From Roseiarcus sp963758335 (GTDB lineage: Bacteria; Pseudomonadota; Alphaproteobacteria; Rhizobiales; Beijerinckiaceae), in the NCBI GenBank assembly GCA_963758335.1, contig CAVWVF010000001.1:310001-374000 (forward strand): a DNA stretch of 64,000 bases. Reading direction: 5' to 3'. Below are positions 27,266-36,354 of this stretch, piece after piece. Position numbers and translations under genes: made by a program. Numbering within the stretch: position 1 is the stretch's first letter; every line of letters starts with the position of its first letter. The notes beneath the pieces are model-generated. The model was not told where the DNA came from. It searched no databases and saw only the letters and a program-made list of their open reading frames with translations.

Positions 27266-27518
27266 TGATTTCCTCCTGACAAGACTCGCGCCTGCGCTTG
27301 CGGCCCTCGCCGCTGGCCAGACCATGCTCGCGCGCCAGAAAACGCCAACTATCGAAGCCCTTTTTCCCGTCAAAGGCAATGGCTTCGCGCCGCGATGCAG
27401 GGCGACGAACGCAAGTTGACGAGGCGCTTCGGGCCGACGACAGATCGCGCCGTCGACCTCTTGGAGCGCATCCTTTTCGACGCGGTGTCAAGGGCAGCCC
27501 CGTGGCCCGTCGAAAGAC

Positions 27519-27541
27519 GGGCGTCTAAAAAGACGCCCTTT
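27519..27541 (+). terminator. Hairpin terminator
   Basis: GGGCGTC-TAAAAA-GACGCCC followed by TTT. A 7-bp GC stem and short T-run, plus orientation. There is no gene directly upstream on this strand, so it may be a remnant. Confidence 0.45.
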
Positions 27542-27782
27542 GGGGCCGTCGCTCAGCAAACCGTGGCCCGTGACCGGGCTCCGCGGTCGGAATTCCCGCA
27601 TCCAAGAGGTCGACGGCGGGGTCCGCTGGCGCGCGGGAGCCGGGCCCTCAACTTGGGTTCGGCGCCCTGGCGAGAAGCCCGGGCCACGCCGAGGGCCGGC
27701 CGGAACGGCGCGGAACTTCCCTGCTCTCGCGCAAAAGTTCCCTTTTCGCCGCATTTCCTTGTTTTCCGAGCCGCAGCGGCAA

Positions 27783-27945
27783 AACGCCGAACGCCGGCGA
27801 ATTCCTGGTCGAGGTCGTGACGCGCCGCCGCGTTGCGGACGCATAAGCCCGCGAGCTCGAAACCGTCGATGCCTTTATGGGCGCGCGCGCAACTCGTCCC
27901 CATCGTGCCGAGCCCGCCGACCAGCACGCGCTGGCGCCGGCCCGC
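27783..27945 (-). pseudogene. Gfo/Idh/MocA oxidoreductase N-terminal fragment
   Basis: Minus-strand frame RVLVGGLGTMGTSCARAHKG, then DGFELAGLCVRNAAARHDLD and FAGVRRFA is the NAD(P)-binding Rossmann start (GxGxxG) of the Gfo/Idh/MocA family. About 55 residues survive of roughly 350. Downstream it runs into low-complexity repeat sequence. The fragment is cut by the intron relics at its start side. Between dppA and here (27266-27782) I see no other gene. Confidence 0.55.
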
Positions 27946-28012
27946 CTGGATTGCTGGTCTTCCGTCGGCCGAAGCAGGCCGGGCGTGGCTCGGCGAATCT
28001 GCGACCCGCACT

Positions 28013-28745
28013 TGCTGCGCCTAATCAAGCTGTGGCTCTCGTGTCCGGTCGGAGAGCGGGACAGCAAGGGAGGGCGGCGCATGACGGGAGGCAAGAGCAA
28101 CAAGCAGGGCACGCCGCAAGGCGGCGTGATCAGCCCGTTGCTGGCCAACCTCTACATGAACCGCTTTCGGAAGTTTTGGCGGATGCGAGAATGCGGAGCG
28201 GCGTTCCGCGCCCGCCTGGTCAATTACGCCGATGACTTCGTCATCCTCAGCTGCGGCCACGCAGAGGAGGCCCTGACGTGGACACGAGCGGCGATGACCC
28301 GGCTGGGGCTCACCCTCAACGAGGCGAAGACCTCGATCAGGGACGCCCGCACGGAAGGCTTCGACTTTCTCGGCTATACCTTGGGACCGAAATTCGCCCC
28401 GCTGAATGGGCGGAAGTATCCGGGCGCAAGCCCCTCCCGGAAAAGCGTGCAGCGCATCAAAGACAAGATCGGCGATCTCCTGGCGTCGGGGAACAAGGCT
28501 CCATGGCCGCAAGTTCGCACTCGACTGAACCGCCTGCTGGCGGGTTGGTCGGCCTACTTCAGCTACGGAACCCGCACCTCGGCCTACCGGGCGGTCGATC
28601 ATCACGTCAGCGAGCGCGTTCGACGCTTCCTCGCCAAGCGGCACAAGGAACCCGGAAGGGGAACGCGCCGGTTTTCCTGGAGCGACATCCATGGGAGATT
28701 CGGGGTCGCATCCCTCGTCCGAAGCAAACCTCGCGCCGGCGAGAT
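28013..28745 (+). pseudogene. Group II intron reverse transcriptase/maturase, C-terminal half
   Basis: Encodes LRLIKLWLSCPVGERDSKG, then KQGTPQGGVISPLLANLYM (RT domain 4), LVNYADDFVILSC (the YADD catalytic motif), GLTLNEAKTSIRDARTEGF and the maturase X/GIIM block GWSAYFSYGTRTSAYRAVDHH. RT domains 0-3 are missing. It is a different intron family from the intact one at 60.2 kb (YADD and FSYG here, FADD and FRAG there). The frame runs on without stop into an IS630 fragment, forming an apparent 382-residue ORF starting at 27877 that is not a real gene. Confidence 0.85.
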
Positions 28746-29000
28746 CGAGGGCACGCATACCGCGATGCGCCTCATCCACGTCTTCGTCGACAACGCCAGC
28801 TATCACAAGGCTGACCTCGTCAAAGAATGGCTTGCGGCGGCCGGGCGCAAAATCGTGCTGCACTTCCTTCCGCCTTATTGTCCCCATCTCGATCCCATCG
28901 AACGGTTGTGGGGCTTGATGCACGAAAACGTCACCCACAACCGGGATTACAAGACCTTCAACGAATTCCGCCGGGAGATCATAAAATTCCTCCGGCATAT
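28746..29000 (+). pseudogene. IS630-family transposase C-terminal fragment
   Basis: MRLIHVFVDNASYHKADLVK and VLHFLPPYCPHLDPIERLWG are the second Asp and the final Asp/Glu block of an IS630/Tc1-mariner DDE domain. Only the last 80 residues remain. The fragment is joined in frame to an RT relic upstream and an intron relic downstream. Confidence 0.85.
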
Positions 29001-29004
29001 GCGT

Positions 29005-29290
29005 CCATCGATTTGCAGGACCTGAGGCGGAGAATATACGTCAAGGCGAAGGCCGAGACGTCCTGGAAGTTCCGGGGATTGTACGTCCATGTGCGAGCCC
29101 GGAACCGACAGGGCTTCGGCTGGGCGCGGTGGAGTAGGGGATGGCTGTACCAAACTCTGAAGCTGTTCAATGGCTACCGAGTGGTTCGACCAGCGCCGAA
29201 AGCCGCTCCGGCAGGATAGGCCCCATAATCCTTGAGGCGAAGCAAACAGGAGAGCGCAGTGCGGGAAATCCGCATGCTGCGTTCGATCAC
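29005..29290 (+). pseudogene. Internally deleted group II intron relic (same family as 60.2 kb)
   Basis: The RT start DLQDLRRRIYVKAKAETSW...GLYVHV is joined directly to the RT end RARNRQGFGWARWSRGWL...APAG, removing about 330 residues. After the stop comes the intron 3' region with the domain V hairpin GCGCAGTGCGGGAAAT...GCATGCTGCGTTC. Compared with the intact copy at 60,244-62,130, the junction lies at LYVHV/RAR. The ribozyme 5' half is absent. Confidence 0.85.
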
Positions 29291-29291
29291 T

Positions 29292-29570
29292 CGAAAAAAC
29301 TTCCTGTTCCCGATCGCCGTCTCCCTGATTCCTCTTGCCGCAATGCGCGCCGTGCGGCCGGATGATGACGCCGTTGCGCTTGCTTGCGGCAGCGGCGGCG
29401 CCCACCGGAGGAATCGCGCTCTTGCTGGGACGGAGGAGCGGCCGTCGGCGAAATTTTCTGCGGCGTCTTCTTGCGGATTATCAAATATTTGGTACAAATA
29501 GAGAACAGAACGCCGGATCGCCCGAATTTCGAGCCGAGGAGATATAACCCATGTACAGTGTCTATCGCGC
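29292..29570. repeat. 279-bp duplicated block, left copy (other copy 32465-32744)
   Basis: Nearly identical to 32465-32744, differing by a substitution and a small indel. It contains GTTCTCTATTTGTAC on the minus strand, one base from the alphaproteobacterial LexA box GTTC-N7-GTTC, and, on the plus strand, GAGGAG 9 bases before an ATG whose frame is soon lost. The two copies flank the pair of IS630 elements as direct repeats. Confidence 0.85.
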
Positions 29571-29844
29571 GTCGGGGCAGGCGCGAATTTTCTCCGCTTG
29601 CGACGGCCAGGCCCTTGAAAAGGCTCAAAACGGCAATGGGCGGCTCTTGTAAGAGTTCGGGCTCGGCGCCGCATCCTCTTGGAGTCGGCGCCGCATGATC
29701 TTGCGGGCGGAGCCGCAACCCTCCGGGAATCGGCGCCGCTTTTGCTTTGGGTCCAGACCGCGCCTGGGCGCAGGCTTCCGAGAAGCGTCTGCCCGTCTCT
29801 CGGGAATCCAATGCAATATGCGCAGAATCAAGGAATCGTTGTAT

Positions 29845-31007
29845 TAGAGCGGAATCCGATCATCCTGTATCGTGCTCATAACCACAGGATTTGAAGTAAT
29901 TTGTACATTGCGAGGGCTTGAAGATTTCGGCGCAGGTTTCGAGGGCGCCCATCAGGCCCGCGACGGTCCGTTCGGCGATTTTGCGCAGGAAGGTTTTGAG
30001 CTTGGAGAAGGCTTTTTCGATGGGGTTCATATCAGGACTGTAGGCTGGGAGATATCGCAACTCCGCGCCCGCCGCCTTGATGAGTTGCTCGACCCGCGGC
30101 CCCTTGTGAGCCGGGAGATTGTCCATGACGACGATCTCGCCGGGCGAGAGTGTGCAGCGCGGCGAATATCCCGAACACCAGCCGACCACCGGCGGTCGTG
30201 GTGTCGATGCTTGCCCCCTGGCCTGTCAGCACGCGGAAGTCGATCGCTCCGATCATCGCGCCCGACTTTTCTGGAGAGAGCTTCTCTGTCTCCAGCCAAT
30301 CCTCGAACAGGGCGGCGTTGATCGGTCCATCGAAAGTCTTTGCCGCCGTCAGGCCGCGAAGGCGAAGTCACCGTTTTGTAGTGACTGTGCGGGATGGCCG
30401 CCCGCAAGCGGCGCCCGCGCCGGCAACGTCCGCCTTTGCGCGCGAGATTGGTGGAGGCTCCGGTCTCGTCAACGAAAACGAGTTTCGTCGGATCGAGATC
30501 GAGCTGCCCCGCGAACCATTCCCGGCGTCGACTTTGCACGTCCGCGCGTTGTTGTTCCTCGGCATGCGCTGTTTTTTTTAAAGGTGATCTCGTGACGGTC
30601 GAAGAAACGCCACAGCACAGAGACCGCAAAGCGCTCGCCGCAATTGGCGATCAGCCGCTCCTGGATCTCGAGCAGTCCGGGCTGCGCCGGATCAGGCCCA
30701 ACAGATAGTCGCGATGCGCCTCGATCCGGCCGGAGCGTCGGTCGCCGCCAGAAGGCGCCGGCGAAATCTCGCCCGTGGTTTGGAACCGCTTCACCCAGCG
30801 CACTGCGCTCGCTATGCTCACTTTGAAATGCGCGGCCGCCTGATTGCGCGACAACCCGCCCAAGACCACCGCCTCAACCACGCGCTCGCGAAGATCGTTG
30901 GAAAGACCCATCCCCGCCGCCCCCATTCTCGCAGCGTGAATGACGAAGCAGAAATTAACCAATTCGGGAATCCCCCAACCGATTCAATCCGTTCGGATAC
31001 CGCTCTA
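29845..31007 (-). mobile_element. IS630-family element, copy A, degraded
   Basis: Ends are TA plus AGAGCGGAATCCGA on the left and its imperfect inverse AGAGCGGTATCCGAA on the right, with TA at both borders as IS630 requires. Compared with copy B at 42,280-43,342 it carries an extra segment of about 125 bp at 30154-30288, a 13-bp deletion near 30370 and a 7-bp deletion near 30675, so no transposase can be made. The extra segment encodes, on the minus strand, VLTGQGASIDTTTAGGR followed by LVFGIFAAL, a serine recombinase (invertase) core piece. The transposase parts still read LRERVVEAVVLGGLSRNQA, KLVFVDETGAST and MDNLPAHKGPRV. Confidence 0.92.
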
Positions 31008-32285
31008 GTTCATCGATTCCGTGAATCCAATCACGTACCCAGGATTCATTTTTTTCGACATGGCTTGTAGCCTTTGCGCTTTGATTCGGAGGCGAGGTTT
31101 GAGGTCGTGGCGGGACAGCGGAAGGCGATCGAATTGGCGATGAGCGAGGAGGATTTGGCGGCTTTGCGCGCGATTGCCCGTTCGCGAAGCGAACCGGCGA
31201 GCCGGGTCGAGCGAGCGCGAATGCTGCTGGCCTACCGGGACGAGCCATCCTTTTTTCAGGTGGGACGGGCCGTGGGCGCGCACCATCAGACCGTTCCGCG
31301 CTGTGTCGAGCGGGCGCTGGTCTACGGTGCGCGGGCGGCGCTCGATGATCGGCCGCGGTCCGGCAAGGAGCCGACGATCACCGCCGAGGCCAAGGCATGG
31401 GTTGTCGACCTCGCCTGCCGCAAGGCCAAGGATCTCGGCTATCCGCACGAATTGTGGACGACGCGACTGCTTGCCCGCCATGCGCGCGAGCATGGACCCG
31501 CCGAAGGACACGCCTGCCTCGGCAAGCTGGCTCAGGGCACGTTGTGCAAAATCCTCAATGAGCAGGAGATAAAGCCGCACAAGGTCCGCTACTACCTGGA
31601 ACGCCGCGATCCGGAGTTCAAGCAGAAGATGGCGGAGGTTCTGTGCGTCTATCGCGAAGTGAGGCTCATCAAGGAGACGGCGGCGGCCGCAAAACAAGAA
31701 CCGAGCGATGCGGTGGCGATTGTCTCCTACGACGAGAAGCCCGGCATTCAGGCAATCGCCACGACCGCCCCGGACCTGCCGCCCGAGCCCGGCAGACATG
31801 CGACCTTCGCGCGCGACTACGAGTACAAGCGCCACGGCACGGTCAGCTTGCTGGCCGGCATCGATCTGCTCACCGGCCAAGTCCACGCTCTCGTCAAGGA
31901 CCGCCACCGCAGCCGCGAATTCATTGAATTCCTCAAGCTCCTCGACGCCGCCTATCCGAGCCATACGGCGATCAAGCTGATCCTCGACAATCATTCGGCG
32001 CACATCTCCAAGGAGACCAAGGCTTGGCTCGCCGAGCAGCCTGCCGGCCGCTTCGAATTCATCTTCACGCCCAAGCACGGCTCCTGGCTTAATCTCGTCG
32101 AAGGCTTCTTCTCCAAGCTCGCCCGCTCGGTGCTGCGCCATATCCGCGTCGCATCCAAACAGGAGCTCAAGAACCGCATCATGGCCGCCATGGATGAGTT
32201 CAACCGACACCCCGTCGTCCATACTTGGTCCTATAAGCTCGACCAGGCCGCCTGATATGATTCGAATCTCAAAATCGATGAACTA
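31006..32285 (+). mobile_element. IS630-family element, different group, apparently intact
   Basis: Inverted ends AGTTCATCGATTccGTGAATC and, inverse, AGTTCATCGATTTTGAGATTC, both bordered by TA. It begins at the same TA (31006-31007) at which copy A of the other IS630 ends, so the two elements are back to back. Encodes one transposase. Confidence 0.9.
31074..32255 (+). CDS. IS630-family transposase
   Basis: Up to 393 residues; TTG 31074 is the first start, GTG and ATG 31140 (MSEEDLAALRAIARS) are inner options. N-terminal HTH (RVERARMLLAYRDEPSFFQ, VGRAVGAHHQTVPRCVER), then DDE domain with VSYDEKPGIQAIATTAPD (first D), IKLILDNHSAHISKETKAWL (second D) and FIFTPKHGSWLNLVEGFFSK (E). Complete, with no frameshift, unlike the neighbouring IS630 type. 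Likely active or recently active. Confidence 0.92.
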   Translation: MRFDSEARFEVVAGQRKAIELAMSEEDLAALRAIARSRSEPASRVERARMLLAYRDEPSFFQVGRAVGAHHQTVPRCVERALVYGARAALDDRPRSGKEPTITAEAKAWVVDLACRKAKDLGYPHELWTTRLLARHAREHGPAEGHACLGKLAQGTLCKILNEQEIKPHKVRYYLERRDPEFKQKMAEVLCVYREVRLIKETAAAAKQEPSDAVAIVSYDEKPGIQAIATTAPDLPPEPGRHATFARDYEYKRHGTVSLLAGIDLLTGQVHALVKDRHRSREFIEFLKLLDAAYPSHTAIKLILDNHSAHISKETKAWLAEQPAGRFEFIFTPKHGSWLNLVEGFFSKLARSVLRHIRVASKQELKNRIMAAMDEFNRHPVVHTWSYKLDQAA

Positions 32286-32464
32286 GTTCAGCGTTTCTGA
32301 AGTTCGAATCATATCTGTCGCCTCATCGAGCCCGAGCGCCTCGCCTTCACGGATCAGCGCTTCGAGCCGCTCGGGACGGCCGCGCCGCGAGGCCAAAAGG
32401 ATGCGGCGACTGCTGTTCTGTCGCGCCAGACTGCCTGTTCTCTCGAATCAATTCCCTGTTCACG

Positions 32465-32744
32465 CGAAAAAACTTCCTGTTCCCGATCGCCGTCTCCCTG
32501 ATTCCTCTTGCCGCAATGCGCGCCGTGCGGCCGGATGATGACGCCGTTGCGCTTGCTTGCGGCAGCGGCGGCACCCACCGGAGGAATCGCGCTCTTGCTG
32601 GGACGGAGGAGCGGCCGTCGGCGAAATTTTCTGCGGCGTCTTCTTGCGGATTATCAAATATTGTGGTACAAATAGAGAACAGAACGCCGGATCGCCCGAA
32701 TTTCGAGCCGAGGAGATATAACCCATGTACAGTGTCTATCGCGC
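32465..32744. repeat. 279-bp duplicated block, right copy
   Basis: Direct repeat of 29292-29570. On its left it is preceded by about 180 bp (32286-32464) with no gene. On its right sequence diverges after TCTATCGCGC. Confidence 0.85.
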
Positions 32745-33069
32745 CGCCCCAAGCTAACGCCGCCCGGAAATTCGCCCCGGTTACTCGCAAGCGGAGAAAA
32801 TTCGCGCCAATCGCGCCAGTTCGTCCTTGACCGCCTGATGCTCGACCCTCAGCTTGGCCAACGCCCCGCTCACCTTCTCGTACTCCGCCTGAAAGCGGGC
32901 ACTTCGCCAATCAAAGTGCGAACCAGGCCGATGAGCTCGGCCGGCGTCATGCGCTCAAGCGGATCACCCAAATCAACGGACATCCCCAGCTTGAATCATA
33001 CTTTCCGACGCTTGACTCCCCCCTTCCGCCCGGAAATTTGCCCCGATTACGCTTGCGACGGCCAGGCCC

Positions 33070-33590
33070 TTGAACAAGCTGACGGTCACGCAAACCATCG
33101 AGGTGAAGGTCGACGCGCCAGCGGGTTCCCGCCACAAGGGCTACGAAGAGATCGTCGTTCAGGACTTGGTTCTGAATCCTTTGGTGACCCGCTATCGGCG
33201 CGAGCGCTGGCAAACGCCGGATGGGAAGACTCTGATCGCGCCGCTCGATCCCGGGATCGTCGGTGGCTATGGCCCGCATCTTCAGCGCCTGATCTTGATG
33301 CTGCACTTTCAGGGACAGATGACCTGCGAGCGGATTCTGGCGCTGCTGAACGGCGTCGGCGTGGTGATTTCGAAACGCCAGGTGGTGCGCCTGCTGGCCG
33401 CCAAGCTCGAGACGTTCCGCGCTGAGGACGCCGAGGTGCTGAAGACCGGATTGAGCAGCGCTTCCTTCGTCACGGTCGACGACACCGGCGCCCGCCATCG
33501 AGGCAAGAGCGGCGTGACGACCCAGATCGGTTCCGACAGCTTCACCACGTTTCGAACCGGCCCGAGCAAGTCCCGCCTGGCGTTCCTGCG
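33070..33590 (+). pseudogene. DDE transposase (IS66-like), truncated
   Basis: Frame from 33070: MNKLTVTQTIEVKVDAP, VTRYRRERWQTPDGKTLIAP, LMLHFQGQMTCERILALLN and SFVTVDDTGARHRGKSGV, where VDDTGA carries the first catalytic Asp. This is the start of an IS66-like transposase of over 450 residues; homology ends near 33590 (SKSRLAFLR) and the frame runs on into unrelated low-complexity DNA to 33882. Upstream, CGCCCGGAAATT at 32761 and 33029 may be copies of the element end. 33591-33878 holds no other gene. Confidence 0.7.
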
Positions 33591-33878
33591 AAACGGGGCG
33601 CAAGCCGCCGCGCCCTTCCTCGACTCTACTCGCGAGCGTAGGCAATTTTGCGGCAATCCATTGCGATCATTGGTCTTTTTGACGCGTTTTTTCGCCCGAT
33701 CGGCCGAAAGACGGAGGATTCCCTGCGTTTTTCCCCGTAACCAGGGAATTCGGCCGACGCCTGAAACGCGCCGGGCCTGGTCGGCGGCGCGCGGCCGGAA
33801 GTGCGCCCGGCGATTTTTCCGGACACCGGGCTTCGCTCCGCTTGACCTCGCCCATGCGCATTTGCGTTTATGCTTCCC

Positions 33879-34883
33879 ATGAGCGAATTCGTCTTTCCCT
33901 TCCCGGTCCTCGTCTGCGACACCGGCGGCACCAATGTGCGCTTCGCGGTCCAGGCCGCGCCCGACGCGCCGTTGGGGCCGATCGTCCATCTCGTCACCGA
34001 CGATTACCCGGGCCTGCCCGAGGCGATCGAGGCGGCGGCGCCAAAGCTTTCGGCGCGCCCGCGCTCGATGATCGTCTGCGGCGCGGGCCCGGTCGTCGGG
34101 CGGACGCTGAAGCTCACCAACGCGCCGTGGGTGATGGACGGGCCGGAGACGGCGCGCCGCGCCGGCCTCGCGCAGGGGCTGCTGCTCAACGACTTCGAGG
34201 CGCAGGCTCTGTCCCTGCCGGCGATCCCTGACGACTGGACGCGCCGGATCGGGCCGCTCCCCTTCGATGGCAACGGGCCGCATGTGATCCTAGGCCCGGG
34301 CACCGGCCTCGGGATCGCCGCGCTGGTCGAGGCGGAGGGTCGCTTCACGCCGGTTTCGTCGGAAGCCTGCCACATCGATTTCGGGCCGGTCTCTCCGGAA
34401 GAGTTCGCGCTCTGGCCCCATCTCGTACGGGCGCACGGGCGGGTGACGAGCGAGAGCGTGCTCAACGGGGCGGGGCTCGCAAAAGTCCACCGGGCGCGGA
34501 TGATGGTTCTGGGCCATCCCGATCCGCATCTCGAACCGCCGGAAGTCACCGCGGCGGCGCTCGCCGACCCGAAGGGCGAGGCGGCGGCGAGCCTCAGGCT
34601 CTATTGGCGGATCGTGGCGCGCTTCGCCGGCGACATGGCGGTGACCTTCGTCGCGACGGGCGGGGTGACGCTGTCCGGCGGGGTGCTGCCGCGGGTGGTC
34701 GATTTTCTCGACGACGCCGTGTTCCGCGCGGCGTTCGAAGCGAAGGCGCCGGTCGACGCGCTGGCGCGCAGCATCGCGACCCGGCTGATCACCCGCTCCG
34801 ACGCGGTGCTGGCCGGCATGGCCGCGATCGCCGCCGGGCCGGACCGCTACGCCATCGATTACAACTCGCGGAAGTGGGTTTAG
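33879..34883 (+). CDS. glk: Glucokinase
   Basis: 334 residues, Glk family (bacterial ATP-glucokinase). N-terminal phosphate-1 loop LVCDTGGTNVRFAVQ, then GAGPVVGRTLKLTNAPWVM, LLLNDFEAQALSLPAI (catalytic Asp), GPGTGLGIAALV and SEACHIDFGPVS, matching E. coli-type Glk. Ends with MAAIAAGPDRYAIDYNSRKW. Two ATGs 9 bp apart; I take 33879 (MSEFVF). Supplies glucose 6-phosphate for the Entner-Doudoroff or pentose pathways. It sits right after the mobile cluster and is intact. Confidence 0.94.
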   Translation: MSEFVFPFPVLVCDTGGTNVRFAVQAAPDAPLGPIVHLVTDDYPGLPEAIEAAAPKLSARPRSMIVCGAGPVVGRTLKLTNAPWVMDGPETARRAGLAQGLLLNDFEAQALSLPAIPDDWTRRIGPLPFDGNGPHVILGPGTGLGIAALVEAEGRFTPVSSEACHIDFGPVSPEEFALWPHLVRAHGRVTSESVLNGAGLAKVHRARMMVLGHPDPHLEPPEVTAAALADPKGEAAASLRLYWRIVARFAGDMAVTFVATGGVTLSGGVLPRVVDFLDDAVFRAAFEAKAPVDALARSIATRLITRSDAVLAGMAAIAAGPDRYAIDYNSRKWV

Positions 34884-34898
34884 CGAGGCGGCGCTCCG

Positions 34899-35630
34899 TT
34901 AGAGGTCTTCGGGGCGGGCAGGCATGATCTGCCGGCCGGTGAGCATGGCGGAGACGAGCGCGCCGCCCTCGCGCAATTCGGTCGCGACCACCGCCGCAAC
35001 GTGCAAGAGGACGACTCCGGCGAGGAGGTAAAAAGCGAATTCGTGGACCTCGGCAAACGGCGCGCGGAATGCGCGCATGGCCGCATAGGCGCCCGGGTCC
35101 ATGAGATCCCGCGCGATCGGCGCAAGCGTGGATGGATCAACGTGCGGCGCTGCGATCCATGCGGCGCTCAAGCCGCCGAACGGCGGATAGAAGACGTCCG
35201 TTCCGGCGAGCACAAGTCCTGTCGCGGCCAGGATCGCAAGGAGCGCAACGATGACCAGAACCGCAATCCGACCGAGCGGAGTGTGGCCGAGATAGTGCTT
35301 CGGATGGCCGCCGAGAAACGAGGAGAAATAGGCCCGCAGCGCCGTGAGGTACCCCGGGCCGCCGGGCAGGATCGCCTTCCAGCGCGCGTAGCGGTTGCCG
35401 AGGAACGCCCAGACGAACCGCCAGATCAGATTGACGGTCATCACGAAGCCGGCCCAGACATGGACCGTCTTGATCGCCACTTTTCCGCCCGGCGATACGC
35501 CGAGGTCGCCCGAGAAGAGGATGAGAGCGCCCGGCAGCATCAGGGCCAGCACCGACACGGCGTTGATCCAGTGGAACCATCGCGTGGGGGCGTCCCACAC
35601 ATCATAGGCAACAAGCTCGCTCTTGGTCAT
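34899..35630 (-). CDS. Cytochrome b561 / Ni-Fe-hydrogenase-type b cytochrome
   Basis: 243-residue membrane protein from ATG 35630. Four hydrophobic helices: FHWINAVSVLALMLPGALI, VHVWAGFVMTVNLIWRFVW, GRIAVLVIVALLAILAATG and EFAFYLLAGVVLLHVAAVV. Heme-ligand His in RWFHWIN, TVHVWAG, EVHEFAF and LLHVA. The family shuttles electrons between quinol and periplasmic partners such as cytochrome c or hydrogenase. The partner is not next to it; the small exported protein at 35938 is divergent. Electron donor/acceptor unknown. Confidence 0.88.
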   Translation of the reverse strand: MTKSELVAYDVWDAPTRWFHWINAVSVLALMLPGALILFSGDLGVSPGGKVAIKTVHVWAGFVMTVNLIWRFVWAFLGNRYARWKAILPGGPGYLTALRAYFSSFLGGHPKHYLGHTPLGRIAVLVIVALLAILAATGLVLAGTDVFYPPFGGLSAAWIAAPHVDPSTLAPIARDLMDPGAYAAMRAFRAPFAEVHEFAFYLLAGVVLLHVAAVVATELREGGALVSAMLTGRQIMPARPEDL

Positions 35631-35937
35631 TTCCGGATTCCTGCTCTTGTCGAGGGGCGTAGCCTCGGCCGCTTCGCGCCTGCCGGACAATGGACCCGAG
35701 ACCTGTCCGAGTGTTTGCGGTGGCTCAAATTTCGTCGAGATTCTCCGAATGCGCCTCGCTACCCGCGGCTCGAGCCTTCGAAGGGGCGGCATCCGGGCAT
35801 CGATCCGTGCGCCCGAGTTGACTTGGCGCGGTCGGGCGAAAGTCGGGCGCCGCGCTTTTGCCTTTATCTTGGTCTTTCTGCGCGCTAAATCCGGCGCAAT
35901 CGCTTCGGATTCGGGGTGTCGAGGGAGATTCTCGAGC

Positions 35938-36354
35938 GTGGCGCATAGAAAAATCGCTTTGGCGCTGGTCCTCGCGGCGGCCTTCGCCGGGCCGGCGTGG
36001 GCGGATTGCGGCCAGGACATGCAGAAGCTCGCCCAGGCCCGCAATGCCGAACTCGAGAAGGTCAACGCCTTCGCCAAGGCGGCGCACGGCAAACCGCTCG
36101 ATCCGGAGGCGTTCTGCGTCAAGTCGGCCGGCCTGCTCAAGGCCGAGCAGGCGGTCATCGCCTATATGGAAAAGAACAAGGACTGGTGCTCGTTCCCCGA
36201 CGAGGCGATCAACAACCTCAAGGCGAGCCACGCCAAGAACGCCGGCTTCAGCGCCAAGGCCTGCACGGTCGCGCAGAAGATCAAGAAGATGAAGGAGCAG
36301 GCGGCGCAAGGCGGCGGGCCGCAGGTTCAGCCGCTGCCGCGCGGGCCGCTTTGA
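35938..36354 (+). CDS. Small exported helical protein
   Basis: 138 residues from GTG 35938 (GGGAG 11 nt upstream). Signal peptide VAHRKIALALVLAAAFAGP ending AWA. Mature part is helical with four Cys (DCGQDM, AFCVKS, DWCSFP, ACTVAQ), probably two disulfides. Stop overlaps the ubiA TTG (TTGA), so it is coupled to ubiA. Family not known to me; conserved small proteins of this shape occur before ubiA in related bacteria. Confidence 0.8.
   Translation: MAHRKIALALVLAAAFAGPAWADCGQDMQKLAQARNAELEKVNAFAKAAHGKPLDPEAFCVKSAGLLKAEQAVIAYMEKNKDWCSFPDEAINNLKASHAKNAGFSAKACTVAQKIKKMKEQAAQGGGPQVQPLPRGPL

Noticed and set aside
25592..27268. 558-codon plus-strand ORF
   Set aside because: Antisense to dppA; composition typical of shadows.
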